Position numbers and translations under genes: made by a program | Assembly (NCBI GenBank): GCA_002005505.1 | Contig: KV908414.1 | Coordinates: 240,650-253,149 of the forward strand | DNA from: Botryococcus braunii | Lineage: Eukaryota; Chlorophyta; Trebouxiophyceae | DNA length: 12,500 nucleotides | Direction of reading: 5' to 3' | The notes under the pieces: generated by a model | Told to the model about the DNA's origin: nothing | The model's database searches: none | Seen by the model: the letters and a program-made list of their open reading frames with translations, nothing else | Shown here: piece after piece, positions 1 to 9,574 of the stretch | How positions within the stretch are numbered: the first letter of the stretch is position 1 | How the letters are laid out: each line of letters starts with the position of its first letter

Positions 1-36
1 ACCTCCCATCAATTGACACTTCAGACACTTAAGCTT

Positions 37-122
37 CCTATAAAGCTTCCTGTAAGTTCTACCCACATCCCATCATTTTGCCTATAAAGCTTCCTGTAAG
101 TTCTACCCACATCCCATCATTT
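37..122. repeat. 44-nt tandem duplication
   Basis: Two head-to-tail copies beginning CCTATAAAGCTTCCTG, at 37-80 and 81-122. They are identical over 42 nt with a period of 44. Identity with no divergence suggests a recent local duplication. No coding potential is attached to it. Confidence 0.95.
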
Positions 123-1261
123 CTGCCCACGCCTCTAAGTCATTTTATCCTCACGCAATTAAATTTTGTCATATCCTTCCATAAGTGGGGGTTTTGGTGT
201 CATACATCATGTAAAACAGCTGGAAAATCTTGTTTGCCTTGGATGGGGGCCCCAATCCCCCATCCCGGAGGGGGGGGGGCGGCGCGTGGTGTCTGGCTAA
301 GTAAGCTTCATTTCCTCTGCGTGATCACGAAAGGAACTCAGGGCGAACCTACAACATCCCAAAATATATATGTATAATTGAATTCATTAAGTCAGGTTTG
401 CACACTCCCTCCTAGACAGCCTGAGCCAGCTCTTAAGAATGCGGGATTAGTCAGATAGTCAGCTGCAGGGCCATGCCACAATAGCAGCGGTAAGGAACTT
501 CAAGCAAAGAAGGGTGCGACACAATCGTCGGTCAGCATGGATCAAGCTGCAGCGCCAGCTGACAGTACATTTATATCCAGTATAAACTGTGGTTTACATG
601 TAGCCCGACACGACCATTTGTGGCAATCAGCCCTTGTATGTGTCTACTATTAACCAGACGCACGATGAGACCATACATCTTTAGAGAGATCTCCGCACAT
701 ATTTGTCAGCGCCTCAGGTAATGAGGGTCTTTACAGCCAAATCTAGATCTGTCTACTTCATTACCATCGTTCAAGAGAGCTGGATCATGAGAATTCACCT
801 CTATAGAATTCGTGGATTGAGGAATACCTTGCATGGTAGTTATCGTTCTAAAGAAACTTAAGTCGCACAAGTGCGCTTTAGGTACATATATGTATATACG
901 TGTCTATATATGTGTATACACACTCATGCACTCATGGGTCATAACTGAACATTATAATTAGTTAATGATATATAGGTCTGTGCAGACCGCATCCCCGCAG
1001 GGTGTGCTGGCAGCTTCAAGTTCATCAATGGGGGAAACTCATGACTTGTAACAGCATATAGGCCTAAGACCATGCATATGCTTACCGTACAGGACCGTAC
1101 GGGACCCTATGGGACTTGGCCTAACTCTGTATACTTGGCCTATGTTGGGCACATGATCAGGAAGATCCATCGCGTCCCCCTCAAAAAGAAGATGACTCCT
1201 CCGTATACTGGTATACAAGACATGTTGACATGCTTTCACACGCTAATTCATGTCTTATACA

Positions 1262-1279
1262 GGCTTCATCGATGAAGCC
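1262..1279. repeat. 18-bp perfect palindrome
   Basis: GGCTTCATCGATGAAGCC reads the same on both strands, with no spacer. It could be a dyad binding site or chance in a palindrome-rich region. No neighbouring gene helps to decide. Confidence 0.9.
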
Positions 1280-2295
1280 CGCATGGATATCCGTAGGTAT
1301 CTGAATATTTGCAACTTGTGGCTTGGCAATGACACGACACAGTCTCTCGTAATTCTAATAATTACTTGACTCAAAACCTCTAGCTTGAAGGGTGCGAAGC
1401 TACGAGGGTTGCCAACTCAGAATTCGTCACGCACACACCAGAATTGTACATTAAGCTACATTCAGTGGCCCTGGCATTCGAGAGGAAACAGGACCCCCTA
1501 CGCAACTTAAGCCAGTGCACGCGCTCCCTAGCACGCGATTGCAATTGTCACCAGCATATGTGTACACTTTCGACGTGAAGTCCATGAGATCTCACCACCA
1601 TAAAACATATGTACGTTTAGATAATGTATAAATGGCAAAAATAGATCAACTTGCACTAATTCCATATGCAATATACCGCCTGGTACCAGAAAAAGGCAGT
1701 AATTATATAAGCAACTCCGAGGCAGTGCTGCTGCATGGTATACGCATGTATGCTTGCGATTGTGCCGCAGCGGCAACTTCGAACTGGATTCATATCGCAT
1801 TGCTGGCGCCTCTTGCTTGGCTGTGTACACATAACATCGATGATATCGATATCTCACACATATCCTTGCCATGATCTCTAAAAGTCATTTCTGAAGATAA
1901 ATGCGTACATATTTATGTGTGGAACTTCACACTGGCAAAATTGCTTGGACTCTCATTTCTGACTGTACGCACTCAGGCATCCTTGTATACGTATACAGGC
2001 AAATATTACTTTACCATGCAGCAAGCTTGCATGGTATATGCATGTATATGTTTTGTGTACCTATAACGTAAGAGCCTTCATGCGAAGTCGAATCCCTACC
2101 TTAATAACCTTTAAAGAATTTCAGTAATCATCCCGGTGCACGTGCAGCATCGTGCCTGCCATATCCAACAACGTGCAGCGTGCCAGTATACTTCAATACG
2201 TAACGAAGGATTCATCACAGACCGTGCACGTGACTTCAAAATATTAGAAAATCTCGATACCTACCTGCATGCACTGGCCAGTGCAGTAGACACAC

Positions 2296-2369
2296 GCATC
2301 GGACCAGTTTCCCATGGCCTTGGCAACAACGTACATTGTTGCCACGCCCGTGGCAGACTGGTCCGATGC
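2296..2369 (+). repeat. 74-nt imperfect foldback (34-bp stem, 6-nt loop)
   Basis: The left arm 2296-2329 and right arm 2336-2369 are inverted copies around the loop CGTACA. The outer 13 positions and inner 9 positions pair perfectly. The middle 12 contain five non-Watson-Crick positions, two of which would be G-U wobbles if + strand RNA were made. That leaves 29 Watson-Crick pairs out of 34. Size and shape resemble a small-RNA precursor hairpin or a tiny foldback element. No target-site duplication or host gene was recognised, so the function is unknown. Confidence 0.85.
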
Positions 2370-2380
2370 AAACACGTGCT

Positions 2381-2414
2381 GGTATACACCAACCACTACT
2401 GGTTGGTGTACACC
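2381..2414 (+). repeat. 15-bp stem-loop
   Basis: The arms 2381-2395 and 2400-2414 are inverted copies of GGTATACACCAACCA with a single mismatch and a 4-nt loop. It lies 11 nt after the larger foldback at 2296-2369 and is part of the same cluster. Confidence 0.85.
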
Positions 2415-2444
2415 AACATGTACGTCAGTGACACCAACATGTAC
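2410..2444. repeat. Direct repeat ACACCAACATGTAC, 21-nt spacing
   Basis: The 14-mer occurs at 2410-2423 and again at 2431-2444. The first copy overlaps the right arm of the preceding stem-loop. It is a short local duplication within the stem-loop cluster. Confidence 0.85.
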
Positions 2445-2474
2445 ATATAGGTACACATGGTGTACACTACATGA

Positions 2475-2520
2475 TGTTGCCGCGGCCATGGCATATCCAG
2501 TATCCATGGCTGTGGCAACA
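2475..2520 (+). repeat. 17-bp stem-loop
   Basis: The left arm 2475-2491 (TGTTGCCGCGGCCATGG) faces the right arm 2504-2520 across a 12-nt loop. Fifteen positions are Watson-Crick and two are G-T, so a + strand RNA would pair along all 17. The minus strand would have two A-C mismatches instead. The right arm and flank share the words CCATGGC and TGGCAACAA with the left arm of the 2296-2369 foldback, so the two structures are related. Confidence 0.8.
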
Positions 2521-2765
2521 ATGTACGTTCAATTGATGGATACTTATGCCCACTAGTCGGTGCTGTGCCATGCTTATGCGAACTAGTTGGTGCACCAACA
2601 AGTAGCACGATCTCTTTTGCCATCAAAGTTCACAGCCTATCCTTGCAACTCATATTGACACAGTCATGTTATTGTTGTGACATTGCACTTGACAGATATT
2701 GCTTGGCCCAGGCCGACCAACGTTGCCTGGGTTAACCTGGCTGATAGACTTCAAACGATTAGTGG

Positions 2766-2795
2766 GTTTGGGTGAAAAGAGCTACTCACCCAAAC
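2766..2795. repeat. 10-bp stem-loop
   Basis: GTTTGGGTGA at 2766-2775 is exactly complementary to TCACCCAAAC at 2786-2795, with a 10-nt loop. There is no T-run after it and no adjacent gene, so I do not call it a terminator. Confidence 0.8.
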
Positions 2796-3307
2796 GCACA
2801 GGGTACACCTGGTTGATACAATAATGAACTTGGAATATTCTCACCTAAAATTGCGTCGACTTCCCCAGAAATACCCTCCAGATTTCAGTAGCAAGGGAAT
2901 CATCTTGGCCCTCTGTTTCACTTGAAAAGGACACGGAGACAGCCACACAGTGCGCGCACTGATCAAATGGGCATGATAACATAGTGCGCATACTCTCTTG
3001 TTAATAATCCTTCGTGAACAGCTCTGATCGACCAGAGCTGTCAACCGACAAGAGCAAGTATTCTTGTATGCAAGGACTAAATACAGCAACATGCGTAAAC
3101 ATGCTTTGAGACATTCAGAACAATAAAGTAAACATGCTTAAAAGCAGTCAAAACAACCAAGATAAAGTTCTATGCACACTAAAGCTGCCGGGAGATGTAC
3201 CTGGTCCGGTCAAAAAGCCCTCAACTGGTCTATTGACACGTGGGTACATCTGCACATGCAGCGCAAACTACAACATTGCAACATTGCGATTGCAAACAGG
3301 TAAAGAT

Positions 3308-3351
3308 GGGCTCCATATGGTATGCAATTGCATACCATCTTTCAAGAGCCC
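3308..3351. repeat. 22-bp perfect palindrome inside a longer foldback
   Basis: Positions 3317-3338 form a perfect 22-bp palindrome centred on CAATTG. Outside it, GGGCTC at 3308-3313 pairs with GAGCCC at 3346-3351 across short unpaired segments, so 44 nt could fold as one structure. No gene context was found. Confidence 0.85.
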
Positions 3352-3507
3352 TGAGCGTAGTACAGACGGCATATGCATGCATGCTGTGTGTCACATTACG
3401 CACTGCATTCATCCCATACTGGACAGTTGCAGGACATGTACTTGCATACCCTCCGGGAAGCGGATAACTGCACGCCATACGGCTTGCAGTAGAGCGAAGC
3501 ACTCCTC

Positions 3508-3525
3508 GGGGGGGGGGGGGGGGGG
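3508..3525. repeat. G18 homopolymer
   Basis: An uninterrupted run of 18 G on the + strand in otherwise mixed sequence. It could form G-quadruplexes, and its length in the assembly may be unreliable. Confidence 0.9.
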
Positions 3526-3658
3526 CTCTCTCGGGACCATCAACGATCGTGAGTGGCTTCAACTCGCGAGTGACTTCAGCCGTGTATCAAATCGCGATGC
3601 CCTTGCTTCAGAGACAACTGTGGGTTGCTAAAAGACATATTCGAGGCCTTGCCAAACC

Positions 3659-3683
3659 GTTAACGGATAACGTTATCCTTAAC
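3659..3683. repeat. Nested inverted repeat around GGATAACGTTATCC
   Basis: The 14-bp perfect palindrome at 3665-3678 is flanked by GTTAA (3659-3663) and TTAAC (3679-3683), with one unpaired base at 3664. It is another compact dyad of the intergenic region. Confidence 0.85.
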
Positions 3684-3754
3684 CAATTAGCTCCTGAGCC
3701 TCTAAGCGGCACAACTTTCCGCTGCCCCATAGTGCTGGCAGAGACGGAGAGTCG

Positions 3755-3820
3755 GTAATCTCCCTATGTACAGCTATATACACGAGAAGTTAGTAATCTC
3801 CCTATTTATAGCTATATACA
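3755..3820. repeat. 38-nt period tandem duplication
   Basis: GTAATCTCCCTAT starts copies at 3755 and 3793. The first 28 nt of each copy match with two differences. There are two copies only. Confidence 0.9.
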
Positions 3821-4018
3821 GGACCCTTGGGCCCCTGTTCAGCCAGTCGTTGGATTTTGTGACGTGGCATCACGTATGCACACTCCAGATGTGACTCTGT
3901 ACAGTTTACCAGTTTCTCCCGGGCCTGGGGGAGCAGCTGAGCAGGGGGAAGGCTGTCACAACTATCCCCTTATGAAACATGTTGTTATTATATGTAATAT
4001 AGTTCGTTGTATAACACT

Positions 4019-4023
4019 TTACA
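4019..4023 (-). promoter_or_regulatory. Possible TGTAA polyadenylation signal
   Basis: On the minus strand TGTAA begins 10 nt after the TGA stop of the kinase. TGTAA is the usual near-upstream poly(A) element in chlorophyte green algae. A 5-mer occurs often by chance, and the resulting 3' UTR would be very short, so this is tentative and depends on a green-algal origin. Confidence 0.3.
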
Positions 4024-4033
4024 AGATTCAGGA

Positions 4034-4182
4034 TCAGGGGTCAAAGTCCGCTTGAAGTTCTGGAGTACAGGAGGGGATGCCAGACAGCATTCGGTCATCA
4101 TAGTGCTCGAGTTCCCCAAGGAAGGAGGGGTCCTCTTGGCTGACCAGGCGCAGGAACCCCTCGAAGTCTAAAGTCTCGGCAT
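4034..4182 (-). CDS. Terminal exon: EF4 and stop codon
   Basis: [19 protein letters not shown] matches the end of a CDPK fourth EF-hand (I/L-D-F-E-x-F-L-x-L). It is followed by a 30-residue acidic tail, [20 protein letters not shown] and so on, and TGA. The loop lacks most ligands and has Gly at position 12, so calcium binding is doubtful. Three acceptors give the correct phase: GCGCAG|AT (chosen), GTGGAG|GC and GTGGGAG|GT. They differ by a few Gly/Ala residues in the loop. Confidence 0.85.
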
Positions 4183-4433
4183 CTGCGCCTCCACCTCCCA
4201 CCTTTGCCGTCACATTTGCTAATTGGACCTGTGGTCCTCACGTGTAAGAGCAAGCATCTGTCTGCACGAGATAGGCCCCGCTTACAGGCCTTGTTTGCAC
4301 CCCCGAGTATGTCTTGTGTGTGACTGTGTTAATGGGTGTGTGCATGTGTACATGCTTGCGCGCGCGCGCGTGTGTATGCGTGTGTGTGTGTGTGTGCGTG
4401 TGTGTGTGTGTGTGCGCGCGCGCGCGCGCGCGT

Positions 4434-4484
<51 letters not shown>

Positions 4485-4497
4485 TGTGTGTGTGTGT

Positions 4498-4553
<56 letters not shown>

Positions 4554-5565
4554 GGGAACGGGGGAGACGTGCAGTGGTACACTAGTCAGACTAGTGACCG
4601 GAAAGGATGGGCCAGCAACAGAATGGCCATGCTGTTGGAGAGAATCTGGTCTGTCGTGGGCAGGAATGCGAAAGGAAAACGGAGGCAGCAAGGGATTGTT
4701 GGAATCTACAAGGCATTGTCCCAGCCTCAAAAGCAGTGCTCTAAATGAGAGGGAGCACCTGCGTGGCCGGCAGATTGCAAAGCGTTCTCCACTGCACAGT
4801 CGATCTCAGCCTGAGGCAGTTTTTCGCGCAGGTGCTTCACCAGATCCTCGCTTTTCAACGCGTTGTTCTTATTGCTGTCCAGATCAGCAAAGACCCGCTT
4901 GCAGGCTTCCAGCCACAACTCCCTTCGCTCCCCCAAGCAGCCGGCTTTCTGAAATATATGTTGCACAAGAAAGAAAGTGACATGTTGTCATCATGCGTTT
5001 CATTGCACAGAAAGGCCAGTTGCATGATTGCATCTCAAGATTGGCAATAGTGTAGGCGGGGCATGGGGCATGGGCCATGCATCTCGAGATTTGAAAAGGA
5101 TGGTGTTTCTGGACTGCCTAAAGGACAAATAAAAGGGTATAAGTCTAACGTCCCATATTGTCCTACACCATCGCTGAAAGGCCCCACAAACCCCCCCCCC
5201 ACACATTCCCTCTCCCTCTGCCACCCTTTCCTCACACACACACAGACACACACACGCACGAACACACACACACACAGACTTACACACACATGCACACACG
5301 TACACACACGCGCACGCGCGGGTGCAAGCGCGCACATGTGTCGGAACACCTTCACAGCAGCCTTGGACCCACACTTGGATGTACATAGATACACAGCCTG
5401 GGGTCAACCTGCAAGCACGGGTGGGGCCTGCACTCAACTGCCTTGTGAAAACAGGGGGGGGAGCCCCGTCTACATGCATTTCATCGCTGCTAAAGGGCTG
5501 CGCTGTGGGGCTGCTAGCCTGGAGTTTGAACACGGCATACCAGCTCGGAGGTCTGGACGTACACA

Positions 5566-5613
<48 letters not shown>

Positions 5614-8205
5614 CACGCGCGCGCGTGCATGCGCACGCGCCGGGGAAGAGAAGGGGGTTGGGGCGGAGAAGGGGCGAGTGGGAGGGGCGAGCGAGAGAGA
5701 GTGGGACGTGGAAGGTGAAAAAGTTCCACAAAGAAAGATATAGAAACTAGACACATGTAGGAACATTTGACATGTCGGGGGATGTCTCGGAGCAGAGGGA
5801 GACACATTTTGGTGGAGGCACGTGGTTAACAATGCAGCAAACCCAGTCTGAACATTCCACACACGAGATGTCGTATGTGAAGCGATGAAGAAGCTCCCTC
5901 CCTCCCTCCCTCCCTCCCTCCCTTCCTTGCTTGCTCCCTCCCTCCTTCCCTCCTTGCCAGCATCGTCCCAAATCCAACCAAAGAGCAACCTATCAGGCGC
6001 ATCCCCTCCTCAGGTTGCGGGGCCAGGGAAGAGGGAGGAGGGGGCAGGACGAGGGAGGAGGGAGCAGGGAAAAGGGAGGAGGGGCCAGGGAAAAGGGAGG
6101 AGGGGCCAGGGAAAAGGGAGGAGGGGCCAGGGAAAAGGGAGGAGGGGGCAGGGAAAAGGGAGGAGGGGCCAGGGAAAAGGGAGGAGGGGCCAGGGAAAAC
6201 GGAGGAGGGGCCAGGGAAAAGGGAGGAGGGGCCAGGGAAAAGGGAGGAGGGGCCAGGGAAAAGAGAGGAGGGGCCAGGGAAAAGGGAGGAGGGGCCAGCG
6301 CCCCGCACTTGTTGTGGGTCTGGATGGAGTGCCAGTCGACTTGAGAGGCGAAGAAAGCTGCTTTGGAGAGGTCTTCTCCCGGTTGCTGGAGACCGAGCGC
6401 GTGAGGGAGCGCACCTCGTCGGGAGCCAGCTCGTATCCCAGCTGGGAGAGCCCCTTCCCCACTGCCTCCACTGTTGTCACCTCCGCCTCCCTGCCCCCCC
6501 CCCCCCCCAAAAAAAAGACCTCAGGTATGAATAAATCCCGAAACTAAAACCCCTAGAAAGACAAAGAAAATTTATTATGCCAGATCTACTCGATTATTCC
6601 CTTGATAAAAAACCACGCTCCTCTTGATCTAACAATCTATGCGTGTAGTGCAAATTTCCTTCACCCATGAACGCCCCCCCCCCGGGGGGCCCTCCGCTTT
6701 GACTTAGCCACCCCTGCCACTCTGCTTGTATACTTATGCGTGGGCTGTTTCTTTCCTCCATGACCGTCCCCCCCCCCCAAGATTGCCAATCTGCTTATGT
6801 CTGGAGTGGTCCTTCCGTTCCTGAACCCGCCCCTCCCCAATTGCCAATCTGCTTGACTTTATCCACTTGTGCCCGGGGTGTTCCTTTCGCCCCTGAGCCC
6901 GTCCGCCCCCCCCCCCCCCGAGGCCTCCCCCGCTTGGCTGTTCCATATAATACATTTTCCTGAACGCCACCCAGGTACTGTCGACCTACAGCTGCACTTT
7001 TCAGTATGGCACTGTGCGCGTTGAAACGCTGTTATGCCTGCGGTGTTCCTCACACACCCAACATCTCCACCCCCCCCCCCCCCAAAAAAAGCCGGCTGAA
7101 GAAGAGGAAGGAGAGACCTCACCCCCCCCCCGGGGGGCCAAAAAGGCGCAAGAAGAAGAAGAAAAAAGGGGGGGGGGGCGATCTCCATTCAACCCCCAGC
7201 ATGATTGTATAACATGATAATTCCCTCCCAGCCGTTTCCCGCACTCTCCCCCAACAACCCCCCCCCCCCCCATCCCACCCATCAACAAAGGGGGGGGCCC
7301 ACATTACCCTGGGAGATGGCCAGGATGTGCTTGCCCTCCCTCCCCCTCCCCCTCTTCCCCAACTTTGCCCCAAAGAGAGAAACCCACATTTGTTTGAAAT
7401 CCCACTTACCCTGGGAACTTGTCACCCTCCTTGCCGGACTCTCCCCCCCGCCCCAATTCCCACCGAGGGCCCATCAAAACCGTCCGCTCACTTCCACAAA
7501 TCCACCCAAGCCGGGAAAAGCTGGGAATCCACCTTGGCAACCCCCCCCCCCCACGCCCCTGCCCGTCTGTCTCCTCAACAAATCGACTTATGCTGGGAAA
7601 TATCTCTTCGTACTTGAAGGTGAGGCCACTGCACCCCCACCCTCCCAAGCTTCCGCACACAAGAACACCCCTCTAGAATCTGCTGTGGCCACTTGTGTGG
7701 TTGCGGGGGCTCACCGGGAGAAGTTGAGGCACTTCATCACCTCCCGCAGCTCGCTCAGGTCCACCTGCTTGGGGGTGCCACAGGCTGAGAACCTTCCAGT
7801 GCCATTTTGAAGGTCGGGCGATATGGGAGGCAGTCCTGAGGCCTTGCCCTTGCGACTTGCCTCGTCGCCGGATTTGGCTCCTGCAGGCGCATTGCCTGAT
7901 TTGATTCCTGCAGGCTCCTGGCCAGCTGGACTGCCTGCTGCATTGCGTAGAGAAGCATCTGCAGGTGTCGTACTGCCGGGGTTGTTGCTGATTGCAGTAC
8001 TCCCCGCTAACGTAGCATCTGCCGGGACGGCCTGTGTGCAAAAGAAACTTTGTGGATTGGACTGCAGGCTGAGGAGTGAATATCACTGTGAGAGGTACTT
8101 GTTCAATTGCTGTGAGCGTTCACTTGTTTCGGGTGGGGCCGTGCTGAGGGGGATAGCCGCTTAAGCAAGGACGGTGTGTGACTGTTACTGGTCGATAAGC
8201 ACGAG

Positions 8206-8288
<83 letters not shown>

Positions 8289-8410
8289 TGTGTGCGCGTG
8301 CGTGCGAGCATGTGTGGGGCGCTGCGCATGCGTGCGCGCGCACGCGTGCGTGTGTGTGTGTGTGTGTGTGTGGGGGGGGGGGGGGGAGAGTGCGTACGCG
8401 CGCGCGTGGC

Positions 8411-8487
<77 letters not shown>

Positions 8488-8722
8488 ATGCGCGCCTCGC
8501 ACGAACGTTTGCCTTCATGCGTGGGGCGGCGCGGGAGCACGCCTGTGTGTGTGTGTGTAGGGGGGGGGAGTGTGTTGGTTCGTTTATATGTGTGTATTTG
8601 TGCGTGTGTCTTTGCGTGTATGGAGTGTGTAGGTGCATGCATGTGTGTGTGTGTGTGTGTGTGTGTTTACGCGCGCCCCGCGCGAACGTATGCATTAATG
8701 CGTGAGGCGGCATGCCAGCATG

Positions 8723-8780
<58 letters not shown>

Positions 8781-9239
8781 CGCGCGCATACAGGGGTGGT
8801 GCGTGCACTGCTCCCCGCTGGAAGCATGAGGTGTGATGATGGCGGCTGTGCTCTGCAAGTAGGCCTGTCCTGCTCTTGTCTTGGGTGGTCGCAATCTAGT
8901 AGTGAGGAACAGTAGGGAGAAGATACCAGCGGAGAGCGTCGCTGCAGTTGTTCGAAGTAGCGCTTGAAAGTGTCGCCTTTTGCCGCGGCAGTGTCCAGCG
9001 CCAGCCTGGAAATCGCAATCTGCTGGGCGCGATCTTTTGGTGATCTGGCACTCGTTCGAAGGTACGGCGCCAAATCCTGCTTTCCTCCTGCACCTCTCTC
9101 ACATCCACCCTTACTGTCATTTTCTGCATTTAGCCTCGCATCTCTTGCTTTATAAGTTACTGCTGGGGGAGGCGGACAAAAGAATATGGTGATGCAGAAC
9201 AACACCCCCTCCCTTCCCGCAGCCTGACTCGTTTGGCAG

Positions 9240-9329
<90 letters not shown>

Positions 9330-9356
9330 GTCTCGCTCTCTCTCTCTCTCCCCCCC

Positions 9357-9437
<81 letters not shown>

Positions 9438-9500
9438 CATGTGTGTGTGTGTGTGTGTCTATCGCTCTGTCCCTCTCAATCTCTCCCTCTCGCCCCCTCC

Positions 9501-9574
<74 letters not shown>

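Larger units (their letters stand above)
1..4033. other. Intergenic region, no supported gene
   Basis: About 4 kb downstream of the kinase gene's stop codon. I read both strands and found no open frame with recognisable domains, plausible splice structure or coding-like composition. The longest open stretches (for example 3134-3631 on + and 1528-1872 on -) have scattered Cys/His/Thr-rich content and overlap comparable open frames on the other strand. The composition is AT-richer than the gene region and full of short self-complementary words such as GTATAC, GCATGC and ATCGAT. The region also holds stem-loops and tandem duplications listed separately. The proximal part (about 3950-4033) should be 3' UTR of the kinase transcript. 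Confidence 0.6.
4949..6414 (-). other. Intron, 1466 nt, repeat-dense
   Basis: It holds two CA tracts, a CCCT tract and the 21-nt minisatellite, each listed separately. Between them, 5341-5550 and 5640-5880 look non-repetitive. A short open stretch near 5460-5520 on the minus strand ([17 protein letters not shown]) was considered as an extra exon but has no domain support. Confidence 0.65.

Noticed and set aside
2766..2795. Rho-independent terminator
   Set aside because: The stem has no following T-run and the context is eukaryotic.
3134..3631. 165-residue frame on the plus strand
   Set aside because: No domain or coding-like pattern was seen, it crosses the G18 run, and it overlaps an opposite-strand frame of similar length.
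4223..4748. Open frames rich in Cys-Val or His-Thr alternation
   Set aside because: They are direct readings of GT/CA microsatellites, open on both strands because the dinucleotide has no stop codons. The same applies at 5000-5750, 8103-8829 and 9150-9924.
5455..5515. Possible extra exon reading [17 protein letters not shown] on the minus strand
   Set aside because: It resembles an EF loop only loosely, lacks a convincing donor, and the surrounding exons already join in phase without it.
6020..6299. CRISPR-like array
   Set aside because: It is a head-to-tail 21-nt tandem repeat without unique spacers, in a eukaryotic intron.
5885..6547. GKGRRGQ repeat protein on the plus strand
   Set aside because: It is a translation of the 21-nt minisatellite. 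Other frames are open too, and the flanking coding exon is on the opposite strand.
6541..6560. Telomere-like AAACCCCTAG motif
   Set aside because: It is a single short occurrence, not a repeat.
8896..9129. Alternative minus-strand frame across the exon at 8927-9087
   Set aside because: It gives a basic, Trp/Arg-rich sequence without helix periodicity and breaks the phase with both neighbouring exons.
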